From Blasia pusilla (taxonomy: Eukaryota; Marchantiophyta; Marchantiopsida; Blasiales): DNA of 64,000 nt. Made by a program: the position numbers and the translations under genes. Below the pieces are notes generated by a model, which ran no database searches, was not told the DNA's origin, and saw nothing but the letters and a program-made list of their open reading frames with translations. Below, piece after piece: positions 36,241 through 49,669 of this stretch. Where the stretch lies: contig CM114271.1 in assembly GCA_050084515.1 (NCBI GenBank), positions 58,094,001 through 58,158,000 on the forward strand, read 5' to 3'. Positions within the stretch are counted from its first letter, which is position 1. Each line of letters starts with the position of its first letter.

Positions 36241-36870
36241 AGGGCATTGTCACGTCTTTTAAGATAGATCGGTGAGATATAGTAGAGCGCCTTCGTGAGT
36301 AGTGGAGGAGATGCTTAGTTGGTTGAGGATGACCTACTCAGGCCCAGGGAAACCTGAGAGAGCAAGTTTCCCCTTCGTTTCGGTTCATTTGGAGCCATAT
36401 TGAGGAACTTACTATTTAAGGTAATTACCATTTTGAGTATATGATTGACTTTCTATTTTGGTAAGTTTCCTTTGACCTCCTACATCAGGTCAAGAGCCAA
36501 GGAGGTGACTTGGGAGCATAGGTTAGCATGGAGAGAGTTTGGGAGAAGGGAGGGGTATACCTCAAGGAGAAAGAGCTTGCGAGCTCATTCTCTTTTTGTT
36601 GAATTTCTTGGCATGAGGCGGCGGAGCTATGGTCCTACTTGCCTTGTGTGTGTAACCCAAGCCTCTCATTAGGAGAGTGGGTTTGATTTGACATTGACAG
36701 AGACATGTGAGAGTGCACACATGTGAGAACTATGGTATTGTGGGAGAGATTGGATCTTATTTTATTGGAGATTTTTTATACTTGTCTCGTTGTTTGGATG
36801 CCATGAGTTAGCATGGGATTGTGGGTGTTCGGTGACACCGATGCGTATGCGCCGACAACATCCTCATACT
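36241..36870 (+). repeat. Dispersed ~620-bp repeat, copy 1
   Basis: It aligns with 43770-44375 and 52720-53325. Shared words include GATAGATCGGTGAG-like starts, CCTTCGTTTCGG-TCATTTGGA, GGTCAAGAGCCAAGGAGGTGAC-like centres and an end TGTATGCGC-CGACA-like. It is noncoding. Confidence 0.7.
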
Positions 36871-38826
36871 TTTCCCTTACTAAGCAGAAGTGAGTAGCCT
36901 TGTGAGGGTTACCCGTTTCTCCTTCATAAAGGGGAGTTCAGGAATACTTTGAACTCTTGTCTCGTCCACACATGTGTATCTTAGATTCTTATACTGATTT
37001 TTAATAAAACTATTTTTCTTAAATCATCCAAAATATGTCAAAATCCTCCATTGGATATCACTCCCAAATCTTTGTTTGAAGAAACGGCACATCCAAAGAG
37101 ATACCCGTTTCTCCAAAAAAAAAGAAAAGTTGTAGGGAGCCTCCAAGAGTTGCCGCATTCAAGAAATAAATAACCCTAATAGGAGGGTTCACTTCTACCT
37201 TTATGAGGAGAAATATAGCAAGATCCTTTATTCTTGTGTGAAGGCTATTTGTGTGGAATTTCATTGAATATGATTGTTTTATTATCGGACAAATGAATGT
37301 ACATTTATTCTAGTGATTCTTCTTTCCTATGGTAACATTCTTTCCGGGAGGCCCCATGAGTTATCGTATGCCTTAGGGCAAAATTCCCATAACTTGACGT
37401 TCCAAAGTTACACTTGGAAGGTGCCATTGACTAACTCTAATAGTGTGGTTAAAAGATGCCCATCTCAAGCCACTTCCTTCCACAATGGGGGTTGCTACAC
37501 ACATAGTTCTTTTTTAGTTTTTAAAAAAAAAGATATCCAATCAAAGAAGTTTATTTCTTGTTTTTGGGTTCATGGATAAATTTTCTACCTACAACACAAT
37601 ACTTTCCTAGGTATCCAATTTGGATTTATGGAAAATTTATGTAAATTGGCGTGTAGAAGCTCCCTGGTGACTCTTTGAACAACCTATTTGGAGCCTGTCA
37701 ATTATATATTTTTGGGCAACATGTTTGAATCCACAAAGTCTTCTATGGAAAGTAAATGGGTACTTAGGGGGTTACCCTTTTAGTTGCAATGGTAATGGGC
37801 ATGTCCCATAGCAATCATTACCTTGTTGATATTCGTCATATACTTGGTCATCTACTCCTCTTTATTAGCCACATGAAAAGACTCCCACCTTGAGCCTTAT
37901 GGGATGAAGACTTGCATTGGGTTTCAAGACCCAACTAGTCGTACCTCTCAAGGAAGAGTCAAAGAAGATATTGCGCATATTGGTTGTTGAGTCTCACAAG
38001 GTGCAAATTGTCTCCCTAGGGAGCCTCGTCCCCAACCCTTGACCTACCTCTTTCCTTCACTCACCCAAGTTGAAGTGCAAAACCTATCCTCAAGATGGGT
38101 TCCCAAAGACATCCTAACTCACAACATTAGCTAAAATATGGCCAAATATGGAACGTGGTCAACCCCTCATTCCAAGTAGTGAGCAGATTAGGAAGAGGGA
38201 GTTACCTTCCCCCTTCGTGACTAGTTTTAAGGCACAAATGCCCATTTGTCCTATTATTAACGCCCTAGCGACTTGCACTAAACTTTGACTAACCTCGAGG
38301 ATCTCTTCCCTTCTTGGTTTATCCCTAGTTCTCACAAAATATTTGACCCCTTTCTCCTAAGACTTGTTTCAGGATGCGAAAAATTAAGCATGCGGTTAAT
38401 TTTCCACGCTTAGTTCTCTAGGATTGATTTCATGGTTTCTCACTCCTTTGGACCTTTTTTTTAGTAGATCACTCCATCGTCCTCTTGGTCTTATCATCTA
38501 TTACTGTTGAATCTAGGTTATATCTTTTCAATCCCACTAAGTTGGATCCTCCAATCATGATTCAGCTCCTTAAACCCCATGAGTATGGACATTAAAGACT
38601 TCACTATCCAAGATGCTATTGGTTAGATCTAAAGTCTTCCCTTTGTGATTGGTAGATTCAGCCTCAAGTGCAATTAGTATTTTTTTGTGTACATACACAT
38701 TGCTATATAATCTCTAAATTGATATTCACTTCCACACAACAAACACTATCAATCTTTCGAACACATAGGAATATTTATACCATACAAAAATATACTCTCA
38801 CATGTATATCAAGAATACACACACAA
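36871..38826. other. No recognisable gene
   Basis: The frame at 37274-37579 (101 codons) has no recognisable domain. Nothing else was identified. Confidence 0.35.
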
Positions 38827-39150
38827 AATGGAGTAAAAATGGCACATATGGCCAACTTATTCCCTTGAAGTTACTTGTAATCAACAATCAACATTTATCC
38901 TCTACCATGAGGGAATCCAAATTCTAATCCTCTACCTCTAACCAAACCCCACGAGAGAAAATGGTGCAAAGGCTCCACATGAGAACTAAATCTCTTGGAA
39001 GACATCTCTCTTCCTTGTATAGTCTTGGAAAGAGCCAAAAGATATTTTCCCCCAAAATCAATAAGATGCCCTCATAGATTATCGGGTAATTATTAACTAG
39101 GTCAACAAGCCATCCAACCATAAATAGACAAACATGGATTAGGTTTTTTT
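38827..39150 (-). repeat. Eroded LTR of the PHD/methyltransferase gypsy family
   Basis: It is collinear with 2560-2880 over GAGTAAAAATGGCACA, the CTCCACATGAGAA segment, TGGAAAGAGCCAAAAG and GGTCAACAAGCCA. Divergence is much higher than in the other copies. Confidence 0.55.
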
Positions 39151-39187
39151 GAAACTTTGAACTGACCCACAAAGACTATAAATAATC

Positions 39188-40400
39188 TCATTTTACCACT
39201 AATGAAAAAGTTACAACAAAAAAATCCACTGAGTGAAGGTTGATTGCACCCTCCATCAATGCATCTTGAATGAAATGATACTGAACATCAATGTGCTTTC
39301 TCTCACCATGATTGTCTTTGATTTTTAGCCCAGTGTATAGCACCATAGCTATTACCATGTAGGATAACTTCATCCCCCAACAAGCCAAACTCAACATACT
39401 ATAAATCTCTATAGCCCAATAGCATCCTTACTTGCTTTTGATGTAATCATATATTCATCATTCTATGATAGATTATGCTATAGAAGCCTATAATGTAGAC
39501 TTCCAACTAACAAGTCCATCCACGAATGTGAATACAAAACTTATGGTGGGCCTTTTTGGTCCAAATTTCTTACAATATCAAAATCCACATTATCAACTAG
39601 AGTTCGAGTTCCATTCACTCAACCATTAAAGACGATTCCTACGGCCACTATCCTCTTCAAGTATCAAAGAATCCACTTCACTACTTCCCAATATATGTCG
39701 CTTCTTTGGGTTTAACATAAATTTGCTAACGATACTCATAACATACAAGATATTTGGTCATGTATATGTCATTGCATACATCAAACTTTCGTCCGCATTC
39801 TCATAATTAAACATAAGAGACCTCCAAAATTTATCTCCTTTTATCTTTAATTATAAGGAAATCAATTGAAGAAATTATTAAAAGCCACTTAAAGAGTGAT
39901 AATAGATTTGGCATTGTCCATGCCAAAACGTACAAGTATCTTCTTAAGGTACTCCCTCTATGATATCTTCTTGTACCATTGCCTGAAACTTTGCTTAAAT
40001 TTATACAAGGACTTCTTTTATATGCACACCAAGTTCTTATCACCATATACTTTGAATCCCTTTATTTCATGTATGTACATCTCCTCCTCTACCCTTGCAT
40101 GCAATAAGGTAGTTGTAACATCAAGATACTCCAAACCTAGATCATATAGAGCTACCATGCCTAGAAAATACACAAATGGATGCAACCTTTACCATTGATG
40201 AGAAGATCTCATTGAATTGAATGTCTTTCCTTGGACCATATCCCTTTTCCATAAGTCTTTCCTTGTATATATCTCCATGAGTATGAGGAATTCCTTCCTT
40301 CCTCTGATACACCCATCTGCATCCAATTTCCTTCTTGCCCTTAAGCAACCACATTAAGTCCCAAGTACGATTGTGTCAAAGAAACTCCATCTTGGCCGGT
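39188..40400 (-). mobile_element. Highly decayed copia element, reverse transcriptase to RNase H
   Basis: Minus-strand pieces are KKEIGCRWVYQRKEG and MEKGYGPRKDIQFNEIFS (40354-40150, start of reverse transcriptase) and, downstream, DNHGERKHIDVQYHFIQDAL (about 39320-39240, end of RNase H). Between them are in-frame stops. LTRs were not identified, although the gypsy LTR remnant lies directly beside it. Confidence 0.7.
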
Positions 40401-42778
40401 CTTAAATCTGCAAGGCCACTTTGTAATATGAAGGCTTGCCATTCTTTATAAGAATGGGAAATACGAGAATATCCAAACTCAAAAAATTCAAACGTTCATG
40501 GGATATCCTAAGTCTATATGATGTGTGAAGTTGTGGTATAGACTAAACTACAAAATGACTCTTAGACCCTGATTTTGAGATAGTCCTATCATCAATATCT
40601 ACCTCCGCCTATAAATGTTACTAGATTTGCATTAAATTTGCAAATCCCAAGAGCTAGGATGCATTCGTAATTCAATCATAAATTTTGTGAGTGTTGCTAT
40701 TGTAACTTACTCACAAAACTAAGAATTAAACCCTGGTAAGGGCCTCTAATGCTATTCAAAAGTTTCATATTTATTTCATTCATGATCTAGTTGTAATTGG
40801 CTCACAATTGGCGTGCAAGTAGATTGGAAAGGAACTTGCACTTTGAATCACAATTTTTTCATAGTGGTATGGCTAAATTGTGAGCCAATTGCAAATGTGA
40901 CTCACAACCAACTCCCAAAATTTTATTTTTTTATTTATGGGTTTGATTTCATGTTGCAAAACAAGTCACTTAATACTTTTTATGTTTCAATCCCACAAGC
41001 CAAATGATATAGCAAATAAGAAATCTTTATGTATACGGACTAATTTTGTAGAAAACCCGCTTTATGGTATTATTAACACTAGTATTGCAAATCCTAACTA
41101 CGTCGCTGGTGTGTACCTAATGTACCACACATGAAGGGCCATATTGGACCTACAAAAAGTCCAACATCCAAAGATTTTCCAATGGGAGCCACCATCATTA
41201 ACGCCCATCTATTTCAAGTAACCTCCCAAATAAGGTTGTTACTCTCTGATCTAAAGTGATGATTCCTACTTGTGCCTCCGCTAGATGCGCTATTTAATAA
41301 GGACCTCATGCTTTGAGCCACTAGATGCTTTGGATGGTGGATGTCCTTGTCCTTTTTAACCCTCGTTGTAAGAACCATCATCCAAATGGCCATCCCCTTC
41401 TACAAATTGATCCAAGGAGGTATAGGAATCTAAGTTGGTCGACATCGACTTGTTTACGTATTGTCTCTTCTCCTTCATTTCAAGTTCATCGGGATGCTAC
41501 ACCATACATCCAACACGGGGTTAATATCTCTACTAACAATAATCAAACGAAAGAGACTACATGAGTTTCAAGAACTAGCAGCGGTAAACATATGAAACAA
41601 CAAATATCTCGCAAACGTTGAGGTGAAGTAATTACAACCAAAGATGTACTTAGTTATTTTATATTTTTATTATCAATCACTAGTAGAATACGTTCCATAT
41701 TCTAAAGTCAAACTTAGGAACAAGTGTATAAATAGGACATTTCAAAAGAGTTGGAGATTCATGTATCATTAGTAAAGAAAAGTTGTCGGAATGACTCCTT
41801 GCTCACAATGGAAGGTTCTATGAGTTTGTCTTTGTTTGAGTTCTCTTAGCTGCTTGATGAGATGTAAGATGTTTGCCTTTAATGTCAAATGAACATAGGT
41901 GTCAGAATTTATCTGATTGGGGACATTCAAATGAATGGTCATAAGGTGTTGGAATTGAATGAGCAGTGTATAGGTTGGAACTCACAAATAGAAGAAATCT
42001 CTTAGAAAAAAATTAGCTTGCGAGGACATATCTAGTTTTGATATCAAGATGAGTCTATTCAGACCTCGTCATATCAAGAGTGGATCTCTTCCTCAAAGAT
42101 TGATTTTGGAGTCTCGTTAGAGAGTCTTGTAATCTCACTTTAGAGCACACTTGTGAGAAAGAAATAGAACCCTTATTCGTGGTTTGGAGGAGAGAATCGA
42201 AGAGAGGAATGAAGAAAGATATATTCTCGTGACATAAGTCATCCCAACTTGAAATTCATGTGGGTTTTTGGTTCTTTGAGTGATGAAAGTGATATTTTTG
42301 GGGAATCAATTTAGTACTAAACATTGAATTTGATTGTTATTGAGACATTTTAGGTCACAATCATCATCCTTTAAGATCCCCATTACGGTTGGCTTCTATA
42401 TTTCATACATTGCTTCTAAGACTTTTTATTTTGGCATCATAGCGTGAGCCCACTAGAATTTTGTTGTTTCATATTAGCATGTATTTGTTCATGACTCATG
42501 AGGTTTGTAACAATTTCGATTTGACGATGACCATCGGGGTTGGAGATTGGGGAATGCCTTTTGTTATGATGAATACTTAATCTTACCTTATAAATGGCAC
42601 CCTTTGACCAATACCAAATTGATTATTAGGTGTAAAAAATATAAATTTGGGATTAGGACCATACATATATGCTCATTGAGTTTATAACCATGGGATTTAA
42701 TGTTCCATGAGAGTGTCGCTATAACCCCAATTCAATGCCTTAGAAGGCATTCTAAATGATTGAGATGTAGACCATGGT
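40401..42778. other. No recognisable gene
   Basis: Short frames only. Gypsy-like sequence may begin shortly before 42779 but is too eroded to support. Confidence 0.35.
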
Positions 42779-43440
42779 ATGAGTTATGACAATGATGAAG
42801 AAAATTTAGATTATCTTATAGATTGCTACAAAAGTTCCCAAGCCTTCTGTGAGGATAATGGTTATCTCCTCCAATTTGATAGATTAGATTACAAGAGAGA
42901 TTTACGTGATTATGAAACTTTGACAATCCTAATGTATGGATACGAGCATGTTCTTAGAGGGGTGAGTTATTTCAGAGAGTCATGGCCATGGCGTTTGAGA
43001 ACTTGGCGATTGCGTAACATTGTGATACTTTGAAGTGTGCGATTATTCGGGAAGATGCTTATCGACTGACAATCTGAAGTTTTTATCAAAAAGACTATGT
43101 CTCCTTGCAGCAAAAAATATCTATGATATTTGATGTGACCATACGATGTACCATCTTGAGGGTGCAAGATTTTTTTCCATCTAGTATTTTCTTATTGGAG
43201 GGACGCAATCATATGGTTTGGAAGGACCATGTGCGTAATTTTGCACCATGTCACCTTCCTACCATTGACGCTATAGTTGATCCGAGCTTAGCAATAGTTC
43301 ATGTCGGTGTGTTGTATGTTATGTGGTTCTTCCCGTGGTGAAACCACTACGCTAGTCTATGATGGAGAGAGTGGCATATGGCATGTATAATGCCACTTCT
43401 CACTAGAGTTCCTCAGGGACAATGGATGTATCCGAGATCT
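42779..43440 (+). pseudogene. Gypsy integrase C-terminus with PHD finger, second copy
   Basis: The order matches 62290-62791. It has a diverged counterpart of the integrase end (about 42990, MAMAFENLAIA in one frame), then IRCTILRVQ, LEGRNHMVWKDHVRNFAPCH and LPTIDAIVDPSLAIV. A broken PHD finger follows, beginning CCMLCGSSRGETTTLVYDGE. The Cys pair at the second metal site is lost (Tyr-Asp-Gly-Glu in place of Cys-Asp-Gly-Cys), and a stop follows the His region. At least two frames are used. This copy independently shows that the PHD finger is part of the family's polyprotein. Confidence 0.8.
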
Positions 43441-43632
43441 ACATAGAGTAGATACTAGACAATTTTTGATGCAGACTTGTGTCTATGACATAAATAAAAA
43501 GAAGGCGACTAACGATAGGTTCCCATGAATACCCGACCTTTTTGCTCTTAGCATCCGAGAGATCAATGTCATGGTAGGTAGAGATGGATGACTATTATGA
43601 GTTAGAGGGATCTCACCACGAACTTTGGGGGG

Positions 43633-44375
43633 CAATTGGAGATATTTTGGTACTCGATCATTTTGATGTGTGGATGCCATGATCTAGTATGGTATCTTGT
43701 GTGTTTATGTGTGTATTTGATAATAGAGATTTATGTTGTGTAGCGATGTGTGTACGTACGATAGTTCTCATGTCTTTTAGGATAGATCGATGAGTTTAGA
43801 ATAGATTCAAAACTATTGGAGGAGAGCCTAAAGAGGTCAAAGATGACATGCTTAGGCCTCAGATAACTTGAGAGAGTGGGTTTCTCGTCCGTTTCGGCTC
43901 ATTTAGAGTTATATAGAAGAAATTACTATTTCGAGTAAGTTACCTTCATGAATAGAGTTGAATTTCCAGTTTGGGAAGTGACCTTTGATCCCCTACAACA
44001 AGGCAAGAGCTAAGGAGATGACTTGCGAGCATATGTTACCATAGAGAGAGCATGGGAGAGGGAATGGGGTATAACCATGGAGAGAAAGCTTATTCTCTCT
44101 TTGTTGAATCTGTTGGCATGAGACGGTAAAGCTATGGTCCTCCTTGCCTTGTGAGTAATCCATGCCTCTTATTGGGAAAGTGGATTTGGTTTGACATGAG
44201 AGAGGAAGAGAGATGGATTTGAATGCACTTGTTGAAAGATCTTGTTTTGAGATATTTTGGTCCTCGATCGTCTTGATGTGTGGATGTCATGAGTAAGTAT
44301 CGTATCTCGTGCGTTTATATGTGTATTTCGTGACAGCGATGTATGTTGTGTATCGTTGTGTAGACACACGACAAA
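43633..44375 (+). repeat. Dispersed ~620-bp repeat, copy 2, with a 125-bp direct repeat
   Basis: The block 43770-44375 matches copies 1 and 3. Its last ~120 bp (44253-44375, GATATTTTGGTCCTCGATCG and onward) also occur just before it (43633-43760). It follows the PHD fragment, so it may be the 3' noncoding region or LTR of that element. Confidence 0.65.
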
Positions 44376-45296
44376 TAAGAGATATATTTTTGGTCATACC
44401 TATACCCTTATTGCATGCAAGAGCAACACCTAGGATTATTTCACATGTTCCCAATCAATCCTACATATACAACAAAAGAAAGAAGATGATGAAGTTGACA
44501 AGGAGATTGAGAGAAAACATTTCCATGAGAATTGAGATGGAAATTGACTAAAACTAGAGGAAGACATTTAAACTAGTCTTGTATTTTTCTAAAGATGAGG
44601 ATTAGATGAGAATAGTTACATTTCATATATAGTTCTTGAGTATGTATTAAAATGAGGATTCCTCACATTTTAAAGTATCTACCAAATTTTGTAGAAATTG
44701 TAAATACAACTTTTTTGAAGTAGTTTTTTTATACAATCTTATAAATCAATACATAATCTGGAATCAAATTCAATCCACGTTTCTTAATCAAGTTCAATAT
44801 ATGGTGATTAAGCACATACGATAAGCTCTTACTAGTAGGGTGCCCATGTGATGCACGGGGTACGTAAGGTGGTAAAGGTTGTGGACATTTTCTTTGACAT
44901 ACACGCATATGTGTCCGGTGGGATGCTAGTAGAGGAAGATATTGGTGATTTGTTTGCAGCCATGAGAGACTTAGAAGATCTTAATATCAAGCATGGCATT
45001 GCTCTTGCCTCTCATTGGCATCCTAATGATGCAAAAACTACTAAGATTATTGTAATATAATTGCAATTTTTATTTCATCCAATAATTTCTTCATATACTA
45101 CATTTCGTGTGTGGTGGCCTTCCTTATTTGAATGTGCTTTGGCAATATATAAATGTCCTTTGTGTGACCTCCTTGATTTTCTCCCACTATTACTCCATCC
45201 TCATTGGAAGGCCTGACAAAATAAAGAATAGGTTAACATACAAATCAAATATGAACAACATATGAATGGGTTTAACAGAAAACTAGAATTACATAA

Positions 45297-45335
<39 letters not shown>

Positions 45336-45900
45336 ATGAGTAGACTAACAATAGTCGAAAGATCCATATTTTGAATAGTTAGAATATTCTCAACAACCAA
45401 AGCACGGTCAACTTCATCTTGAAGCGCTTTTCTTATTTTTCTCTACTCTCGATAGTATGGCCTCTCTTTTTCTTTGAGAGCTTCCATTTTATCAACACGA
45501 ACAAGATGTTTTCCTTTTTTGGCTTCGCCGCGTAGAACTTTTCAGAAATCACATGTATCAACATGATTTAAGGGAATGGGAAGTCTAGATCAGAACAACA
45601 CATGGATTTTAGAAAGAAAGAAAATGAAATTAAAAGTCATAATTATATAAGGCGGAAAATTGGACTCGTAGAATGCTGGTCAATAAAGTGAACTTACGTT
45701 GGAGATGTTTCGGGGATGAGTATATATATATATATAGTTTTAATAATGCAATTCCCACAATTTTTGCACAAACTTCTTGTCCCATCAAATCCTACAAATA
45801 TACGTGACTTCCAAATATTGATGCATGTGAATGCACAACGAAAAAGGCATGTCTGTTGTGAGGAAATATTAGCACAACAAACACATGTTGAAGATGAACT
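44376..45900. other. AT-rich region with TA microsatellites, no recognised gene
   Basis: (AT)16 lies at 45301-45332 and a short TA tract at 45720-45735. The frame at 44848-45060 and a minus-strand stretch at 45340-45540 (LRGEAKKGKHLVRVDKMEAL, then a stop) are unrecognised. Confidence 0.4.
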
Positions 45901-47575
<1,675 letters not shown>

Positions 47576-48535
47576 TGGCCTACTCTCCTTGAGATCGTTG
47601 ATGGGTCACGCTCTCAACGCTGATCTGCATCCAAACACGCACTTCGGTTAGTCGGGTCTTGGATCAATCAGCGGGATTAAGTTCTCGTCTCGGACTTCTC
47701 TTCAAGCTCAACCTTCCTAGTTTCGCGGTTTCCAACACGGGCAAGTCTCGAAAGACTTGGGACAGACTTCACAGTGGTTCGGTTCAGAACTGAAACGGGC
47801 GTTTCGCGCCTAAGCGGTTCCAATCTGTCCGATGAGCATCCAATGAGTTCCTCACCAAGACTTGAATTGGTTGGAATCCAAGTGTGGCGCACAAAGTCCA
47901 CTCCCTTGATGTTTGGTCGGTTTTCCGCTAAACTCCCGTTTCATTGCCTCAAACGCCGTTTGGCGCCCAAAGTGGGGTTTCGTTTCGAGACATCTCAGAG
48001 AAGGTACTCCCCTTACTAGTACTTCTGGGGATCTCAGGGCCCCCTACATTTAGGAAAGACACCTGCCCCTCATTGCCCTCAACCCGATTGCTCTCTGAAT
48101 CGTTTTCGGCCAATATCTCAGCCTGTACTTATGCGTTTGCTGAGATCTTTGGTGCGTTGGAAGCGTCTCAAGATCAGCTTTCCAACGCGCCCTTACTTGT
48201 CCCAAACGCATCTCGGAGCTCAACGTTATGGTCCTAAACACAGTCAGATTCTCCCAAACGCTAGCCGTGTTCCCAACTGGTTCTCACCTCCTTGGCAACC
48301 AACCTCCGAGACTCAACTCATCTCAAGTCTCGGCTCGTGTTTGGTCTAGGTTTCCTGGTCGCGACCACTAACGCATGAAACGCACAACTCTGTTCCACGT
48401 TTCGTCTCTTAGACTTTTCCAAGAGACTCTTCCAAACGCCTCTCCAAAGCGCAAACCTCGCGGCGTGAGTTCCTTTGAGTTCTGATGTTTCGCTTGGCGC
48501 GTATTTGGTGTTGTTTGGTTATGAGGGTCGCGACA
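47576..48535 (-). repeat. Chromovirus LTR (copy B)
   Basis: In its own orientation it starts TGTCGCGACCCTCATAACC (at 48535) and ends near GAGTAGGCCA. It aligns with 9322-10324 apart from a gap of some 40 bp near its end. No flanking 5-bp repeat was found, so it may be a solo LTR with a lost duplication or a fragment. Confidence 0.8.
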
Positions 48536-49669
48536 GATCGGGTGACTTTACACTTTAATGATTCTATGATGAAGGGGCCTTAGACACACTCTTCCCCTTC
48601 CCCTGTATAGACTTATTTGTTTTGATTCTTTTTGCCATGTGTAGGTAGCATGTCTTGTTCCGCACCTTTTTGCAAGTTGTTGGAGTTGTGGATTTGTTGA
48701 GAATGCTTTCAAGTTGGTGGAGTTGTGGATACTTTGAGAGTGGATTTGTTGAGAATGCTTGCAAGTTCATGGAGCAGCTGGACCTACTCGAGCTGTAGCT
48801 CGAGAGGTGTTGGAGCTAATGCAACTATATCCAGGGAGGTGTTGGAGCTGATGGAGCTATCTTTCGGGAGCTCTTGGACCTGTAGCAACGAGCCGTCGGA
48901 TTTGAACTCGAAGCCAGAAGTCTTGGAGATCAAGAGGAGCACTTCAAACTGGCACATGGCAAGAGCTGAACCTGAACCAGTAGATGATCAAACACCCTGA
49001 GTACTTGGATTCAAGAAGTAGAGTCACTTGTCAGAGTAATAACATTAAATTGTGCTATTGAAAGAGCAATACGCAGTAGAGCTTACAGGAGCTTGGAGAC
49101 TCTTTAGCTCATGTTAGAAAAGCTTTTGTAACACTCAAAACACCACATCAATAAACCTCGGAAGCTCAATCCTTAATGATTGTAAATGCATGCATGGAAA
49201 GTGGTTATGATGTTACCTGAGCAAGGGATTGTCCTAAGCACAATAACTTGGAAGTTGTGTAATTTGGATGTTAGCAATAAATACTTTGGACTCTTGCAAG
49301 TTCCTCGCAATTTTACGACCCCGAAGAGAGCTTGGTTCACCCGATGACTCTTCGGAAAGCTAGAGGGAAAAATAATTGACGGATCTCCCTTGTCCAAAAG
49401 ATCATAACTGTCAAGGAAAAAAGTTTGGAAATATACAAAACCGTTAGTCACCGCGACAAATTTTTTGTAACCGTAGACTACACTATCCAACGGTTTTGAA
49501 AGGATTTTTTTTAATGCGTCAAACGTTAATGACCCCATGCCCTTATTTTCCAAAAATGCCATGTGTCAAGAGATGCGCCGTTTGCACCAAGAGATGTCCT
49601 TATTTTCCAGAAAGGCCATGTGCGAAGAGCTAGCTTGCTTGCACCGAGAGAACACACTCTCCCATAATA
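48536..49669. other. No recognisable gene; short internal duplication
   Basis: The words GTTGGAGTTGTGGATTTG and GGTGGAGTTGTGGATACT, each leading to TTGTTGAGAATGCTT, form an imperfect tandem pair at about 48678-48768. Its context is unclear. Confidence 0.4.

Noticed and set aside
44848-45060. 70-codon frame with MLVEEDIGDLFAAMRDLEDL
   Set aside because: It looks protein-like, but it is short, flanked by AT-rich repeats and matches nothing I recognise.
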